Source: Streptomyces fumanus
Lineage (GTDB): Bacteria; Actinomycetota; Actinomycetes; Streptomycetales; Streptomycetaceae
DNA length: 64,000 nt
Assembly (NCBI RefSeq): GCF_014655295.1
Contig: NZ_BNBI01000001.1
Coordinates: forward strand, 868,001 to 932,000
Direction: 5' to 3'
Under the pieces are notes generated by a model. The model ran no database searches, was not told the origin of the DNA, and saw only the letters and a list, made by a program, of their open reading frames with translations. Both the position numbers and the translations under genes were made by a program. Position 1 is the stretch's first letter. Each line of letters opens with the position of its first letter. Positions 35,032 to 44,767 of this stretch are shown here, in pieces.

Positions 35032-35931
35032 TCAGGCGGCGGCGCCACCCCGGCCGCTCATGAGCCGCGGCAGCATCCGGAAGCCGATGCCGCCGGCGAT
35101 CATCGTGGCCGCGCCGACCACCAGGAAGGTGGTCTCCGCGGCACCGGTCTCGGCCAGTTCGTCCCCGCCGCCCTGCGCGGAGGCGTCGCCGGACGTGCCG
35201 TCGCCGGTGTCGGTGAGGGCGGAGGTGCCCTGGTTCTGCGGGACGTTGCCGCCGTCGGGGCCGGGACCGCCGGAACCCCCGGTGGTGCCGGAGCCACCGG
35301 TGGACCCACCGGTGCCGCCGGTGTCACCGCCGGACGTGGAGCCGCCCGAGGTGGAGCCGCCGGAGGTGGAGCCGCCCGAGGTGCTGCCGCCGGAGCCGCC
35401 GGTCGAGCCGCCGGACGTGCTGCCACCGGACGTGCTGCCGCCGGAGGTGGAGCCGCCGGACGTGGAGCCGCCGGACGTACCGCTGGAGGTGCCCTCCGAC
35501 GTGCCGCTGGACGTACCCGAGGAGGTGCCCGCCGAGGTACCGCTGGACGTGCCCTCGGACGTACCGCTGGAGGTGCCCGTGGACGTGCCGCTGGACGTGC
35601 CCTCCGAGGTACCGCTGGAGGTGCCCGCCGAGGTGCCCTCCGAGGTACCGCTGGACGTACCCGCCGAGGTGCCCTCCGACGTACCGCTCGACGTACCCGC
35701 CGAGGTACCGCTGGACGTGCCCTCGGACACACCCAGCGAGGCGCTGGTGTTCCCGGTGGTTCCTTCCGTCGTACCGCCGTCCGACTTCGCGGAGACCGAG
35801 CCCCCGGCATTGGCGGCGGTCACGCCGATGTCGAGGGCCGAGGCCGCGCCCGCCGCGGTCAGGGATGCGCCGGCGGCGATCACCGCGCCCGCGGCGATGC
35901 GCGCGACACGGATCCGCGTCTTCTTCGTCAT
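35032..35931 (-). CDS. Repeat-rich sortase substrate (LAETG surface protein)
   Basis: 299 residues. Signal peptide (RIRVARIAAGAVIAAGASLTAAGAASA), then about 20 degenerate repeats of SGTSEGTSAGT and GGSTSGGST, a short spacer, and the C-terminal sorting signal LAETG - hydrophobic helix (TTFLVVGAATMIAGGIGF) - basic tail. LAxTG is the recognition motif of actinobacterial class E sortases, so the protein should be linked to the cell wall. Ser/Thr/Gly repeats suggest an elongated, possibly glycosylated stalk. A TTGACT/TAGCAA pair with 16-bp spacer lies just upstream; the transcript may have almost no leader. Confidence 0.85.
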   Translation of the reverse strand: MTKKTRIRVARIAAGAVIAAGASLTAAGAASALDIGVTAANAGGSVSAKSDGGTTEGTTGNTSASLGVSEGTSSGTSAGTSSGTSEGTSAGTSSGTSEGTSAGTSSGTSEGTSSGTSTGTSSGTSEGTSSGTSAGTSSGTSSGTSEGTSSGTSGGSTSGGSTSGGSTSGGSTSGGSTGGSGGSTSGGSTSGGSTSGGSTSGGDTGGTGGSTGGSGTTGGSGGPGPDGGNVPQNQGTSALTDTGDGTSGDASAQGGGDELAETGAAETTFLVVGAATMIAGGIGFRMLPRLMSGRGGAAA

Positions 35932-36161
35932 GTAGTTGCTACCCCCAGTAGCCGAATAGTCAATGCGGCGCGTTCGGGGCCGTGATCGACGGGAGTAGCC
36001 GTGTAGAAGTCCCCCGGTTCACATGCGCCCCAGAAATACGCATGCCGAACGTCACCATTCCGATTTTTCAAGAGCGCGTCAAGGCCGTTGCGTACGCGAT
36101 GTCCGCTTGGGGGGAGTATGCCGGACACAAAGAGCGTGAGTGTGACGTAAAAGGCGGATGA

Positions 36162-36196
36162 ACGACAACTGCCGTCCGGTGGACGGCAGTTGTCGT
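36162..36196 (-). terminator. Terminator after prfB
   Basis: 16-bp perfect stem (ACGACAACTGCCGTCC and complement) with a 3-nt loop, 11 nt beyond the prfB stop. Confidence 0.85.
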
Positions 36197-36206
36197 GTCG
36201 ACAAAG

Positions 36207-37313
36207 TTACTTCTCCTGCTGCTTGCGCCAGCGAATTCCGGCTTCCAGGAAACCGTCGATCTCGCCGTTGAAAACGGCCTCGGGGTTGCCGACCTCGTGC
36301 TCGGTGCGCAGGTCCTTGACCATCTGGTACGGGTGCAGGACGTAGGAACGCATCTGGTTGCCCCAGGAGTTGCCCCCGTCGCCCTTGAGGGCGTCCATCT
36401 TGGCCTGCTCCTCCTGGCGGCGGCGCTCCAGGAGCTTGGCCTGGAGGACGTTCATCGCGGTGGCCTTGTTCTGGATCTGCGACCGCTCGTTCTGGCAGGA
36501 GACCACGATGCCGGTGGGCAGGTGGGTGATGCGCACCGCCGAGTCGGTGGTGTTCACGCCCTGGCCGCCGGGGCCGGAGGAGCGGTAGACGTCGATGCGC
36601 AGCTCGGACTCGTCGATCTCGACGTGGTCGGACTGCTCGACGACGGGGAGCACCTCGACGCCCGCGAAGGAGGTCTGCCGGCGGCCCTGGTTGTCGAAGG
36701 GCGAGATGCGCACCAGCCGGTGCGTGCCCTGCTCGACGGAGAGCGTGCCATAGGCGTACGGCACCTGCACGGCGAAGGTGGTCGACTTGATGCCGGCCTC
36801 CTCCGCGTACGAGGTCTCGTAGATCTCGGTCTTGTAGCCGTGCTGCTCGGCCCAGCGCAGGTACATCCGCTGGAGCTTCTCGGCGAAGTCGGCGGCGTCG
36901 ACACCGCCCGCCTCGGCGCGGATGTTGACCAGCGCCTCGCGGGAGTCGTACTCACCGGAGAGGAGGGTGCGGACCTCCATCTCGTCCAGCGCCTTCCTCA
37001 CGGCCGTCAGCTCGGACTCGGCCTCGGCGCGGGTGTCCGGGTCGTTCTCCTCCTCGGCCATCTCGAAGAGCACGGCGAGATCGTCGATCCGGCCGCGCAG
37101 CGCCTCGGCCTTGCGGACCTCGGCCTGGAGGTGGGAGAGCTTGCTGGTGATCTTCTGCGCCTCGTCCGGGTTGTCCCACAGGGACGGCGCGGCCGCCTGC
37201 TCCTCGAGCACGGCGATGTCTGCCCTCATCCTGTCCAGGTCCAGGACGGCCTCGATCGACTCCATGGTCGAGGAGAGGGACTTCAGCTCTTCGGATACAT
37301 CGACGACTGCCAC
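36207..37313 (-). CDS. prfB: Peptide chain release factor 2
   Basis: 368-residue class I release factor recognising UGA/UAA. GGQ motif in [23 protein letters not shown]-2 anticodon-like motif [13 protein letters not shown] (SPF). Starts at GTG 37313; there is no in-frame UGA near codon 26, so the programmed frameshift known from E. coli is absent, as in other actinobacteria. A strong hairpin follows. Confidence 0.97.
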   Translation of the reverse strand: MAVVDVSEELKSLSSTMESIEAVLDLDRMRADIAVLEEQAAAPSLWDNPDEAQKITSKLSHLQAEVRKAEALRGRIDDLAVLFEMAEEENDPDTRAEAESELTAVRKALDEMEVRTLLSGEYDSREALVNIRAEAGGVDAADFAEKLQRMYLRWAEQHGYKTEIYETSYAEEAGIKSTTFAVQVPYAYGTLSVEQGTHRLVRISPFDNQGRRQTSFAGVEVLPVVEQSDHVEIDESELRIDVYRSSGPGGQGVNTTDSAVRITHLPTGIVVSCQNERSQIQNKATAMNVLQAKLLERRRQEEQAKMDALKGDGGNSWGNQMRSYVLHPYQMVKDLRTEHEVGNPEAVFNGEIDGFLEAGIRWRKQQEK

Positions 37314-37369
37314 GCCTCCAGCGTAACGGCTCCGCCAAGCGGTCCACGCCGGGCGGCGCGGGCGCCGGG

Positions 37370-38623
37370 TCAGGGGGAGGCCGGCGCCGAGTTCCGGGTG
37401 TCCTGCGGGTCCGCGCCGGTGTCGTCGCCGCCGGTGGCCAGCCAGGTGCCGACGCCGACCGCCGCGACCAGGACGGCGGCGCCCGCGCCGAGGGCGATCC
37501 GGCGGCGCCGGGCGGTGGCCCGGTTGCGGGCCGAGCCGGGGCGGGGGGCACCGGCCGCGCGGGGGGCGCGGGCGGTGCCGCGGGCGCCGCCGGCGAGTTC
37601 GTCGGGGGCGGGGACCCGCATCGAGGTGTGGGTGTCGCGGTTGGAGTCCGCGGGCTTGGCGCCCGGCACCAGCGGGACCGCGCCGCGCCGCCGGACCGGG
37701 CCGCCGGTGCCCTCGGGCCGGTCGGCGGGGCCGGCCGGGGCGCCGGGCTCCGCGTCGGCCTGCTCGGCGCCGGGTTCGTCCACGTCCAGGGGCGGCATGC
37801 CGGCCAGCAGCGGCAGCAGCTCGCGCAGCTTGGCGCCCAGCTCGGAGGCGCGCAGCCGGGAGGCGGGGGCCTTGGCGAGGCACTGGACGAGGAGCTGCCA
37901 CAGCTCGTCCGGGATGCCGGGGAGCGGGACGACGGACTCGGTGACGTGGCGGCGCAGAACGGCTCCGGGGTGGCCGCCGCCGAACGGCGTGAAGCCCGCC
38001 AGCAGCTCGTACAGGACGGTGGCCAGGGCGTAGATGTCGACCGAGGCGCGCGGCGGGAGGCCCTCGACGATCTCCGGGGCGAGGTAGTCGGGGGTGCCGA
38101 TGATCTTCGTGGCGCGGGTGCGGCGCGGGGTGTCGATGAGTTTGGCCACACCGAAGTCGGTGAGCAGCGCGCGGTGCGAGCCGCCGGGGCCGAGCGGGCC
38201 CTCCATGTCGAGCAGGATGTTCTCGGGCTTGACGTCGCGGTGGACGACGCCGGCCGCGTGCGCGGCGGCCAGCCCGTCGGCGACGTCGGCGGCCACGGCG
38301 ACCGCGGCCTCGGGGGCCAGCCGGCGCTCGCGGTCCAGGCGGGTGCGCAGGTCGGTGCCGCGGACCAGGTCCATGACGAGCGCGAGGTCGTTGCCGTCGA
38401 CCACCAGGTCGCGTACGGAGACGATGTGCGGGTGCTCCAGGCCGAGCAGGGCGGTCCGCTCCTGGACGAAGCGGCCGACCAGCTCCTGGTCGGACGCGAG
38501 GTCCTCGCGCAGCAGCTTGATCGCGACGGGTCCCTCGGGTCCCTCGCCCAGCCACACCGTGCCGGCGCTGCCCCGCCCGAGGATCTGGTGGGCGGTGTAC
38601 CGGCTGCCGATCTTCCGTGCCAA
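37370..38623 (-). CDS. pkaB: Ser/Thr protein kinase (PkaB-like)
   Basis: 417 residues. Hanks-type kinase domain ~8-265: G-loop [12 protein letters not shown], Lys in [14 protein letters not shown] catalytic loop, DFGVAKL, activation-segment GTPDYLAPE. Then a Pro/Ala/Gly-rich linker, one membrane segment ([23 protein letters not shown]) and a short external tail. Start is a TTG (LARKIG read as M) with TAGGAG 6 nt upstream. Adjacent to the PkaA-like kinase. Order prfB-pkaB-pkaA matches S. coelicolor as I remember it. Confidence 0.92.
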   Translation of the reverse strand: MARKIGSRYTAHQILGRGSAGTVWLGEGPEGPVAIKLLREDLASDQELVGRFVQERTALLGLEHPHIVSVRDLVVDGNDLALVMDLVRGTDLRTRLDRERRLAPEAAVAVAADVADGLAAAHAAGVVHRDVKPENILLDMEGPLGPGGSHRALLTDFGVAKLIDTPRRTRATKIIGTPDYLAPEIVEGLPPRASVDIYALATVLYELLAGFTPFGGGHPGAVLRRHVTESVVPLPGIPDELWQLLVQCLAKAPASRLRASELGAKLRELLPLLAGMPPLDVDEPGAEQADAEPGAPAGPADRPEGTGGPVRRRGAVPLVPGAKPADSNRDTHTSMRVPAPDELAGGARGTARAPRAAGAPRPGSARNRATARRRRIALGAGAAVLVAAVGVGTWLATGGDDTGADPQDTRNSAPASP

Positions 38624-38816
38624 GACTGCTCCTACCGACGCGTGTTGCCGATGCTGCGCCGGTCCGGGGCCGACCCCCGGACCCCCGGTCCACAGACCCG
38701 GCCCTCGGTCGACAAAACTACGCGTCCGAAAGGCCGCTCTTCACGGCGAGGGGGAAATCACCCGCGGGATGTCGACATGTCTCCCGCCCGGCCGCTCGCG
38801 GACGGGCGGGTGCCGG

Positions 38817-40484
38817 TCAGTTGGAGCCGGAGCCGCCCAGGTCCTCGATCCACCCGGTGATGTCGCCGATCCAGGTGGTGAGCTGGTCCCAGTAGCCCTT
38901 GGTGGTGCCGATCCACTCCTGGAGCGGGCTCAGCTCCCACACCAGCCAGCCGGCCACGAACAGCACGACGAGGGTGACCAGGCAGCCCTTGAGGCAGCCG
39001 AGGCCGGGGATGTGCATCGGGTTGGCGCCGCGCCGCCGGGGCTCGCGCCGGGGGCGCTGCGGCTCGGGCGCGGGCGGCGGGGCGTACCGCTGCGGCTGGG
39101 GCCCCGGCGGCTGCTGGGGCTGGGGGTTGACGTACCGGTGCGGCTGCTGCCGGCCGCCGTAGCCCTGCGGGGGCTGCTGGGGCTGCTGGGGCTGCCTGCG
39201 GGGCGGCTGCTGGGGGCGGGCGACCTGGCGCTGGGGGCGGCGGCGCAGCGGGTCCTCGTTCGGGTCGAGGTACTGCACCTGCGTCTGCTCGTTGCGGTCG
39301 CGGGCGGCGCGCAACTGGTTCTGCCAGGGGTGCGGGTCCTCGGGCCCGCCGGGCTGCCCGGGTCCGCCCTGCTGGTCCGGTGGTACGGGCGGCAGGACGG
39401 CGGTCGGGTCGGCCGCGCCCCGGCTGGGCAGGACGGCGGTGGGGTCGGCGGCGCCGGCCGGGCCGCCGGTGTGCGGCAGGACGCTGGTCGCGCCTTCGGG
39501 GTCGTACCCGCCGTGCTGCGGCAGGACCTGGGTCGGGTCGGCGGCGCCCGGGGTGTCCGGCACGGGCGCGGGGGCCGGGTCGGGGGCGAGCAGCGCGCCG
39601 ACGTTCTCGGCGGCGCCGATCTGCGCCGAACTGGCGTGCACGCCGATGCCCTCGGCGACGACGCGCAGGCCGCGGGCCAGGTTCTCGGCGCTGGGGCGCT
39701 CGTCGGGGTTCTTGCGCAGGCAGCGCTCGATGACCGTCCACAGCGGGTCGGGGACCGTGGAGGGGCGGCGCGGCTCGGCGCTGAGGTGCTGGTGCAGGAC
39801 CTCCAGGGCGGAGCCGCCGGAGAACGGCGGGCGGCCGGTGACCAGCTCGTACAGCAGGATGCCGGCGCCGTAGATGTCGACGGCGGAGGTCTGCGGGCGG
39901 CCCTCGGCGGACTCCGGCGCCACGTACGCGGGCGTGCCGACGAACTCGTGGGTGCGGGTGAGGCCGGGCGAGTCGGCGAGGCGGGCGATGCCGAAGTCGG
40001 TCAGCATCGGGTGCATCTGGCCGTCGTCCTGTTTGAGCAGCACGTTGGCCGGTTTCAGGTCGCGGTGGACCACGCCGTCGGCGTGGCTGGCGGCCAGCGC
40101 GTCGGCGATCTGCGCGGTGAGCAGCGCGGCGGCGACCGGGCTGAAGGGGCCGTTCTCGCGCAGGTAGCGGTGCAGGTCGGGGCCGTCGACGAGGTCCATG
40201 ACCAGGGCCAGCAGATCGCCCTCGACGACCAGGTCACGGACCCGGACGATGTTCGGGTGGGTGAGCCGGAGCAGGACGGAGCGCTCCCGGAGGAAGCGCA
40301 TCACGACGTCGGCGTCGTTCGCGAGCTCCTCCTTGAGGACCTTGATCGCGACGGTCTCGCCGGGCTGTCCGGCCACGGCCGCCTCGGCGCCCGCGGTCTC
40401 GCGCTGGCGGGCTCGCCAGACGGTCCCCGTGGCACCGCGTCCGAGCGGCTCCTCGAGGAGGTACTTGCTGCCTACCGGCCGCAC
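38817..40484 (-). CDS. pkaA: Ser/Thr protein kinase (PkaA-like)
   Basis: 555 residues. GTG start at 40484 with GGGAG 8 nt before it. Kinase domain ~8-280: LGRGATGTVWRA, VAIKVL, HRDLKPAN, DFGIARL, GTPAYVAPE. A long Pro/Gln-rich linker contains ADPTAVLP-type repeats and QPQQPQQPPQ tracts, then one membrane segment (GCLVTLVVLFVAGWLVWEL) and a ~40-residue extracytoplasmic end. Upstream is a long leader with a candidate promoter at 40738-40764. Confidence 0.92.
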   Translation of the reverse strand: MRPVGSKYLLEEPLGRGATGTVWRARQRETAGAEAAVAGQPGETVAIKVLKEELANDADVVMRFLRERSVLLRLTHPNIVRVRDLVVEGDLLALVMDLVDGPDLHRYLRENGPFSPVAAALLTAQIADALAASHADGVVHRDLKPANVLLKQDDGQMHPMLTDFGIARLADSPGLTRTHEFVGTPAYVAPESAEGRPQTSAVDIYGAGILLYELVTGRPPFSGGSALEVLHQHLSAEPRRPSTVPDPLWTVIERCLRKNPDERPSAENLARGLRVVAEGIGVHASSAQIGAAENVGALLAPDPAPAPVPDTPGAADPTQVLPQHGGYDPEGATSVLPHTGGPAGAADPTAVLPSRGAADPTAVLPPVPPDQQGGPGQPGGPEDPHPWQNQLRAARDRNEQTQVQYLDPNEDPLRRRPQRQVARPQQPPRRQPQQPQQPPQGYGGRQQPHRYVNPQPQQPPGPQPQRYAPPPAPEPQRPRREPRRRGANPMHIPGLGCLKGCLVTLVVLFVAGWLVWELSPLQEWIGTTKGYWDQLTTWIGDITGWIEDLGGSGSN

Positions 40485-40933
40485 GTCATGCGCTCCCTGC
40501 TGCTTGCTGGCTGTTCCGACCCACTGTAGTGCCGTGCCCCTTGGTACCGGGCTGTCGTCCGGCTGTCGTCCGGTTGCGGTGCCGCCGCGGTCCGGTCGTC
40601 GGCGCATGGCCCGCGCCCGGCGGTTCCGGAACATGTTCGAAGGAAAGACGCTCGGTCCGGTCCCATGGTTGCCGGAGGCGCGCGTGACCGATCTCAACCA
40701 GTGCTCGAACGGTCATCCGGTCCGTGCCGGTCGGGCATTTTTACGGGCAGAGCCGACCAATCAAGATCATTTGATGGCCGGTGGCGGGCAGGTTGTCAGT
40801 GGCAGGTGCGAGGATGCGTGCAGTACTGGCCGACGTGCTCGTGTGGCGGTGGGGGAAGTCCGTGGTGGGGGACCGCGGGACGGCTTCGTCCGCGGACGCG
40901 CGGGCGCCCGCGCAGAAGGGACCGCTGACGGCG
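40485..40933. other. Intergenic interval between pkaA and FHA-FtsK gene
   Basis: Divergent promoters are expected here. I see one candidate pkaA promoter (40738-40764) and otherwise GC-rich sequence with a short direct repeat (GGCTGTCGTCC twice near 40555). The right ~150 bp is in frame with the FHA-FtsK gene and may be part of its N-terminus if an upstream start is used. Confidence 0.5.
40738..40764 (-). promoter_or_regulatory. Candidate pkaA promoter
   Basis: On the minus strand TTGATT, 15-bp spacer, TAAAAA. The only AT-rich box pair in the interval; spacing is short. Confidence 0.35.
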
Positions 40934-43900
40934 ATGCAGATCCGGCTGACCGTCGTAGACCCGCTGGGCCCGTCCTCCTCGCCGGCGCCGGGCCGCGCCG
41001 CGAGCCGCGACGTGCTGGTCACGGCGCCCGTCGGCACGGCCCTGGCCGACGTGGCGTCCGCCCTCGCCGCGGCGGTCCCGGGCGGTGACGGCTCGGGTCC
41101 GGTGGTGCTGTACGCGGGCGAGCGGCCGCTGGACGCGCGGCGGTGCACCCTCGGCGAGCCGCCCCTGACCGACGGCGCCGTGCTGTTCCTCGGCGCCCCC
41201 GGCGACCCCGAGCCGCACCCCGAGTCCGCGGACGCCCCGACCCAGCTCCAGGTGGTCGCGGGCCCGGACGCGGGCGGCGTCCACCTGCTGCACGGCGGCC
41301 AGATCCGCATCGGCCGCTCCGCCGACGCCGACGTCCCGCTCGACGACCCCGACGTCTCCCGGGCGCACTGCGCGGTCACCGTCGCCGCCGGCGGCCGCGT
41401 CACGGTCGCCGACCTCGGCTCCACCAACGGCACCACGCTGGACGGCACGCGCGTGGGCGACCGCCCGGTGCGGTTCCCTCCGGGGGCGCTGCTGCGGATC
41501 GGGGAGTCGGCGCTGCGGCTGGTCCCGGCGCGCGCCGCCCACCCGGGCACGCGCGTGCCGACCGCGCCGGACGGGGAGGGGTTCGTGCGGGTGCGGGTGC
41601 CGGTGGCGGGGGTGCGCGTCGGCGAGGGGTCCGGGGCCGGCGACGGCGGTTCCGGTGCGGACGCGGTACGGGGGGCCGCCGACGGGCGAGAGGGCGGGGA
41701 CGTACCGCAGGACGAGGCTCCGGCGCGGGCCACCGGGGGTGCCGGACAGGCCACCGCGCAGGCCACCGGGCACGCGTACGGTACGGCCGGGTGGGGGGCC
41801 GCCGCCGAGACGCCGGGGGCGCGCGGGCACGGACCCGCGGAGCCGCTCGTGCCCGGGCAGGGCGGCGCTCCCCGGATCGAGAGCCACGGCACGGGCGCTT
41901 CCGGGGACACGCACGCGGGCCGGTCGGGAGTGACCGGCTACGACGCGGGCCGTTCCGCAGCGACCGGAAACGACGCGGGCCGCTCCGGAACCACCGGCTA
42001 CGACGCGGGCCGGTCAGGGGTGCCCGGGTTCGACGCGGAGCATCTGCTCGGTACGGGCGACCCGTACGGCACGTCCGGGCTGCCGCCCGCGCCGGGGGCC
42101 GGTGACCGCGCGGTGAGCGGCCCCGGCGCCCCCCGCCCCGGGGCCGCCGTCCCGCCCCCCGCGACCGGCGGACGCAAGGGCACCCCGCTGCGCGGCACCG
42201 ACGTGCCGCCGGGGGTGCGGCGGCGCGGGGGGCTGTCGGCGTGGGCGCGGAAGCTGGCCGGCGGACGGGCCGAGCAGGCGCCGCTCCCGGACGACGGGGA
42301 GTACGGCGATCCGGGCCCGCCCCCGGCCGATCCCTCCCCCGTGCCGGAGACCTGGCCGGACGCGGCCGCGCTGCTGCTGACCGCGCTCGGGCCGGGCCCC
42401 CGGCTGTGGGAGCGCGGCCCGGTCCATCCGGAGCTGCTCGCGGTCCGGCTCGGTACGGCCGACCGGGTGGCGCCGGGCGGTGCGCCGCTGCCCGCGGTCC
42501 CGGTGACCGCCGGGCTGCGCGAGTCCGGGGCGCTCGGACTCGCGGGCCCGCGCGAGCGGCTCGCCGGGCTGGCCCGCTCGGTGCTGGCGCAGCTCGCCGC
42601 GCTGCACTCGCCCGACCTGCTGGAGATCGTCCTGATCAGCGCGGACCGTTCGCGGGCGGTGCCGGAACGGACCGCCGAGTGGTCCTGGCTGGGCTGGCTG
42701 CCCCATCTGCGTCCGGGCCACGGCCAGGACTGCCGCCTGCTGCTCGCCTTCGACCGCGACCAGGCCGCGGCCCGCGGTCAGGAGCTGCTCCGCCGCCTCG
42801 ACGACCACCTCACCGAAGCCCGGACCGACGTCCGCCCGCCGTCCGCACCGGCCAGGCCGGCCGCCGCCGAGGGGTCCCCCGCAGCCGGGGGCCCGGCCGC
42901 ACGCCCCTCGTGGGCGCGGCCGGACGACGACGGCACCGAGCCGGCCGCGGCCGGCCACCCGGGGCCGTACACCGTGGTGGTCGTGGACGGGGACCCGGGC
43001 GGCGCGGACCTCAGGGAGACGGTGACGAGGCTGGCCCTGGAGGGGCCGCGCGCCGGGATCCATGTGGTGTGCCTCGCCGAGACGGCCGCCGCCTCCCCGG
43101 CGTCGCCGGTGACGCAGACGTACGAGGCGGCCTGCGCGGCGAACCCGGTGTTCCGGGAGTGCGGTGCCGTCGCGCTGCTCAGCGGGGACGTGGCGACGGC
43201 GCTGCGGCTGCTGCGCGTCGCGCGCACCGGCGCGGCCCCGGCCGGTCCGGTCGGCCACGGCACCCTGGGCACGGTGGACGCCGTGTCGGCGGCGTGGGCG
43301 GAGCGGTTCGCGCGGGCGCTGGCGCCGTTGCGCCCGGAGAGCGGCGCGGGCGAGCGGCACGCGCGCGTGTCCGCGCCGCTGCCCCAGGCGGCCCGGCTGC
43401 TGGACGAGCTGGGGCTGGCGCGGGCCACCCCGGCGTCCCTGATGGCCCGCTGGGCGGCTGCCGCCGACGACCCCCGGGCGCTCGGCGGCCGGGCCCACGG
43501 GGTGCTGGGCGCCGGACCGCGCGGCCCGGTCGGCGTGGACCTCGCGGCCGAGGGACCGCACCTGCTGATCGAGGGACCGCCGGGCAGCGGCCGTACGGAG
43601 CTGCTGCGGGCGCTGGTCGCCTCGCTGGCCTCGGCCGAGCGCCCGGACCGGCTGGGCGTCGTCCTGATCGACGGCCGGGACGGCACGGGCGCGGGGGCGG
43701 GCGGCGGCCCCGGCGAGGGGCTGCGGGTCTGTCTGGACGTGCCGCACGTGACGACGCACCTGGCCGCCAACGACCCGGTGCGGATGCGGGAGTTCGCGCA
43801 GTCGCTGAGCGCCGAGCTGAAGCGGCGCGCGGAGTTGCTGGGCCGTTCGGACTTCACCGAGTGGCACACCGGGCGCGCGGTGTCGGGCCGGATGGTCGCC

Positions 43901-44527
43901 CAGCGGACACCGGCGCCGGGCGGCGGGGGCGGGGCGGGGGACCTGGACTCTCCGCCGAGTTCGACGCTGAAGCTGCGGCCGGGGGCGGCCCGGCGGCGGG
44001 CGGAGGCGGCGCCGCCGCTGCCCCGCCTGGTGGTGGTCGTGGACGACCTGGACGCGCTGGTCACTCCCCCGCTGGGGTCGCCGGGGCGGCCCGCGGCGGG
44101 GTCGGTGATGCGGGCCCTGGAGGCCGTGGCCCGGGACGGCGAGCGGCTCGGCGTGCACCTGGTGGCGGCCACCGCGCCGGGCGGCCGTACGGACCAGACG
44201 GAACCGGTGCGCCGGGCCGCGCTGCGGGTCACGCTGGACGCGCCGGTGCCGGGGCCGGACGAACCGGCGCCGGGGCGCGGCCGGTTGACGACCCCGGACG
44301 GGCGGGTCACGCCGTTCCAGGGCGGCCGGGTCACGGGCCGCATCCCCCGGACGGCGACCCTGCGTCCGACGGTCCTCCCCTTGGAGTGGCCGCGCATGGG
44401 CGACCCCCCGGCCCGCCGCCCGGTCCGCGAACTGGGCAACGGCCCCACCGACCTGGCCCTCCTCGCCAGCGCGCTGGAACGGGCGGCCCGCGAGGTCTCG
44501 GCGGCGGAGGTCCCCTCCCTGCTGTGA
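40934..44527 (+). CDS. FHA domain / FtsK-SpoIIIE-type ATPase
   Basis: About 1197 residues from the ATG MQIRLTVVDP (frame open back to 40781). Residues ~1-90 are a ubiquitin-like YukD-type region, ~105-195 a FHA phosphothreonine-binding domain (IRIGRSADADVPLDDPDVSRAHC, GSTNGTTLDG), ~250-450 a long disordered Gly/Asp-rich linker with tandem ~10-residue repeats (TGYDAGRSG type, ~329-371). The C-terminal half is an FtsK/SpoIIIE ATPase with P-loop EGPPGSGRTELLRAL (~880) and LVVVVDDLDALV. It resembles EccC-type secretion ATPases with an added FHA domain, which would link it to the kinases encoded next to it. No ESX genes accompany it. Confidence 0.85.
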   Translation: MQIRLTVVDPLGPSSSPAPGRAASRDVLVTAPVGTALADVASALAAAVPGGDGSGPVVLYAGERPLDARRCTLGEPPLTDGAVLFLGAPGDPEPHPESADAPTQLQVVAGPDAGGVHLLHGGQIRIGRSADADVPLDDPDVSRAHCAVTVAAGGRVTVADLGSTNGTTLDGTRVGDRPVRFPPGALLRIGESALRLVPARAAHPGTRVPTAPDGEGFVRVRVPVAGVRVGEGSGAGDGGSGADAVRGAADGREGGDVPQDEAPARATGGAGQATAQATGHAYGTAGWGAAAETPGARGHGPAEPLVPGQGGAPRIESHGTGASGDTHAGRSGVTGYDAGRSAATGNDAGRSGTTGYDAGRSGVPGFDAEHLLGTGDPYGTSGLPPAPGAGDRAVSGPGAPRPGAAVPPPATGGRKGTPLRGTDVPPGVRRRGGLSAWARKLAGGRAEQAPLPDDGEYGDPGPPPADPSPVPETWPDAAALLLTALGPGPRLWERGPVHPELLAVRLGTADRVAPGGAPLPAVPVTAGLRESGALGLAGPRERLAGLARSVLAQLAALHSPDLLEIVLISADRSRAVPERTAEWSWLGWLPHLRPGHGQDCRLLLAFDRDQAAARGQELLRRLDDHLTEARTDVRPPSAPARPAAAEGSPAAGGPAARPSWARPDDDGTEPAAAGHPGPYTVVVVDGDPGGADLRETVTRLALEGPRAGIHVVCLAETAAASPASPVTQTYEAACAANPVFRECGAVALLSGDVATALRLLRVARTGAAPAGPVGHGTLGTVDAVSAAWAERFARALAPLRPESGAGERHARVSAPLPQAARLLDELGLARATPASLMARWAAAADDPRALGGRAHGVLGAGPRGPVGVDLAAEGPHLLIEGPPGSGRTELLRALVASLASAERPDRLGVVLIDGRDGTGAGAGGGPGEGLRVCLDVPHVTTHLAANDPVRMREFAQSLSAELKRRAELLGRSDFTEWHTGRAVSGRMVAQRTPAPGGGGGAGDLDSPPSSTLKLRPGAARRRAEAAPPLPRLVVVVDDLDALVTPPLGSPGRPAAGSVMRALEAVARDGERLGVHLVAATAPGGRTDQTEPVRRAALRVTLDAPVPGPDEPAPGRGRLTTPDGRVTPFQGGRVTGRIPRTATLRPTVLPLEWPRMGDPPARRPVRELGNGPTDLALLASALERAAREVSAAEVPSLL

Positions 44528-44702
44528 CCCCGGGGCCGAAGCCACCCGCCCCCGGGGCCGGGGCCCCCGGGCCCCGCCCCGCGCCCGCACCCCGGCCCAC
44601 CGTGCCCGCACGCACCCCCGACCTCCCCACCCCCGCCGCTGGTCACGAGGCAATCACGATCTACGGGTTGACATGGGATGCGCTCTTGCCGCCCCCGAGT
44701 CA

Positions 44703-44718
44703 CCGGGCGTAGACCAGT
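44703..44718. promoter_or_regulatory. DasR-like half-site upstream of sugar importer 2
   Basis: TAGACCAGT (44710-44718) equals the right half of the DasR consensus (ACTGGTCTAGACCAGT); the left half does not fit. Confidence 0.3.
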
Positions 44719-44767
44719 GCGCACGGGACAGCGCGACGTTCGACGAGGAACGAAGAACGGGGCAGTG

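Noticed and set aside
37200..37313. Programmed frameshift in prfB
   Set aside because: No in-frame UGA or slippery CUU sequence near the start; the frame is intact.
44668..44673. TTGACA as -35 of sugar importer 2
   Set aside because: No acceptable -10 element at 16-19 bp downstream.
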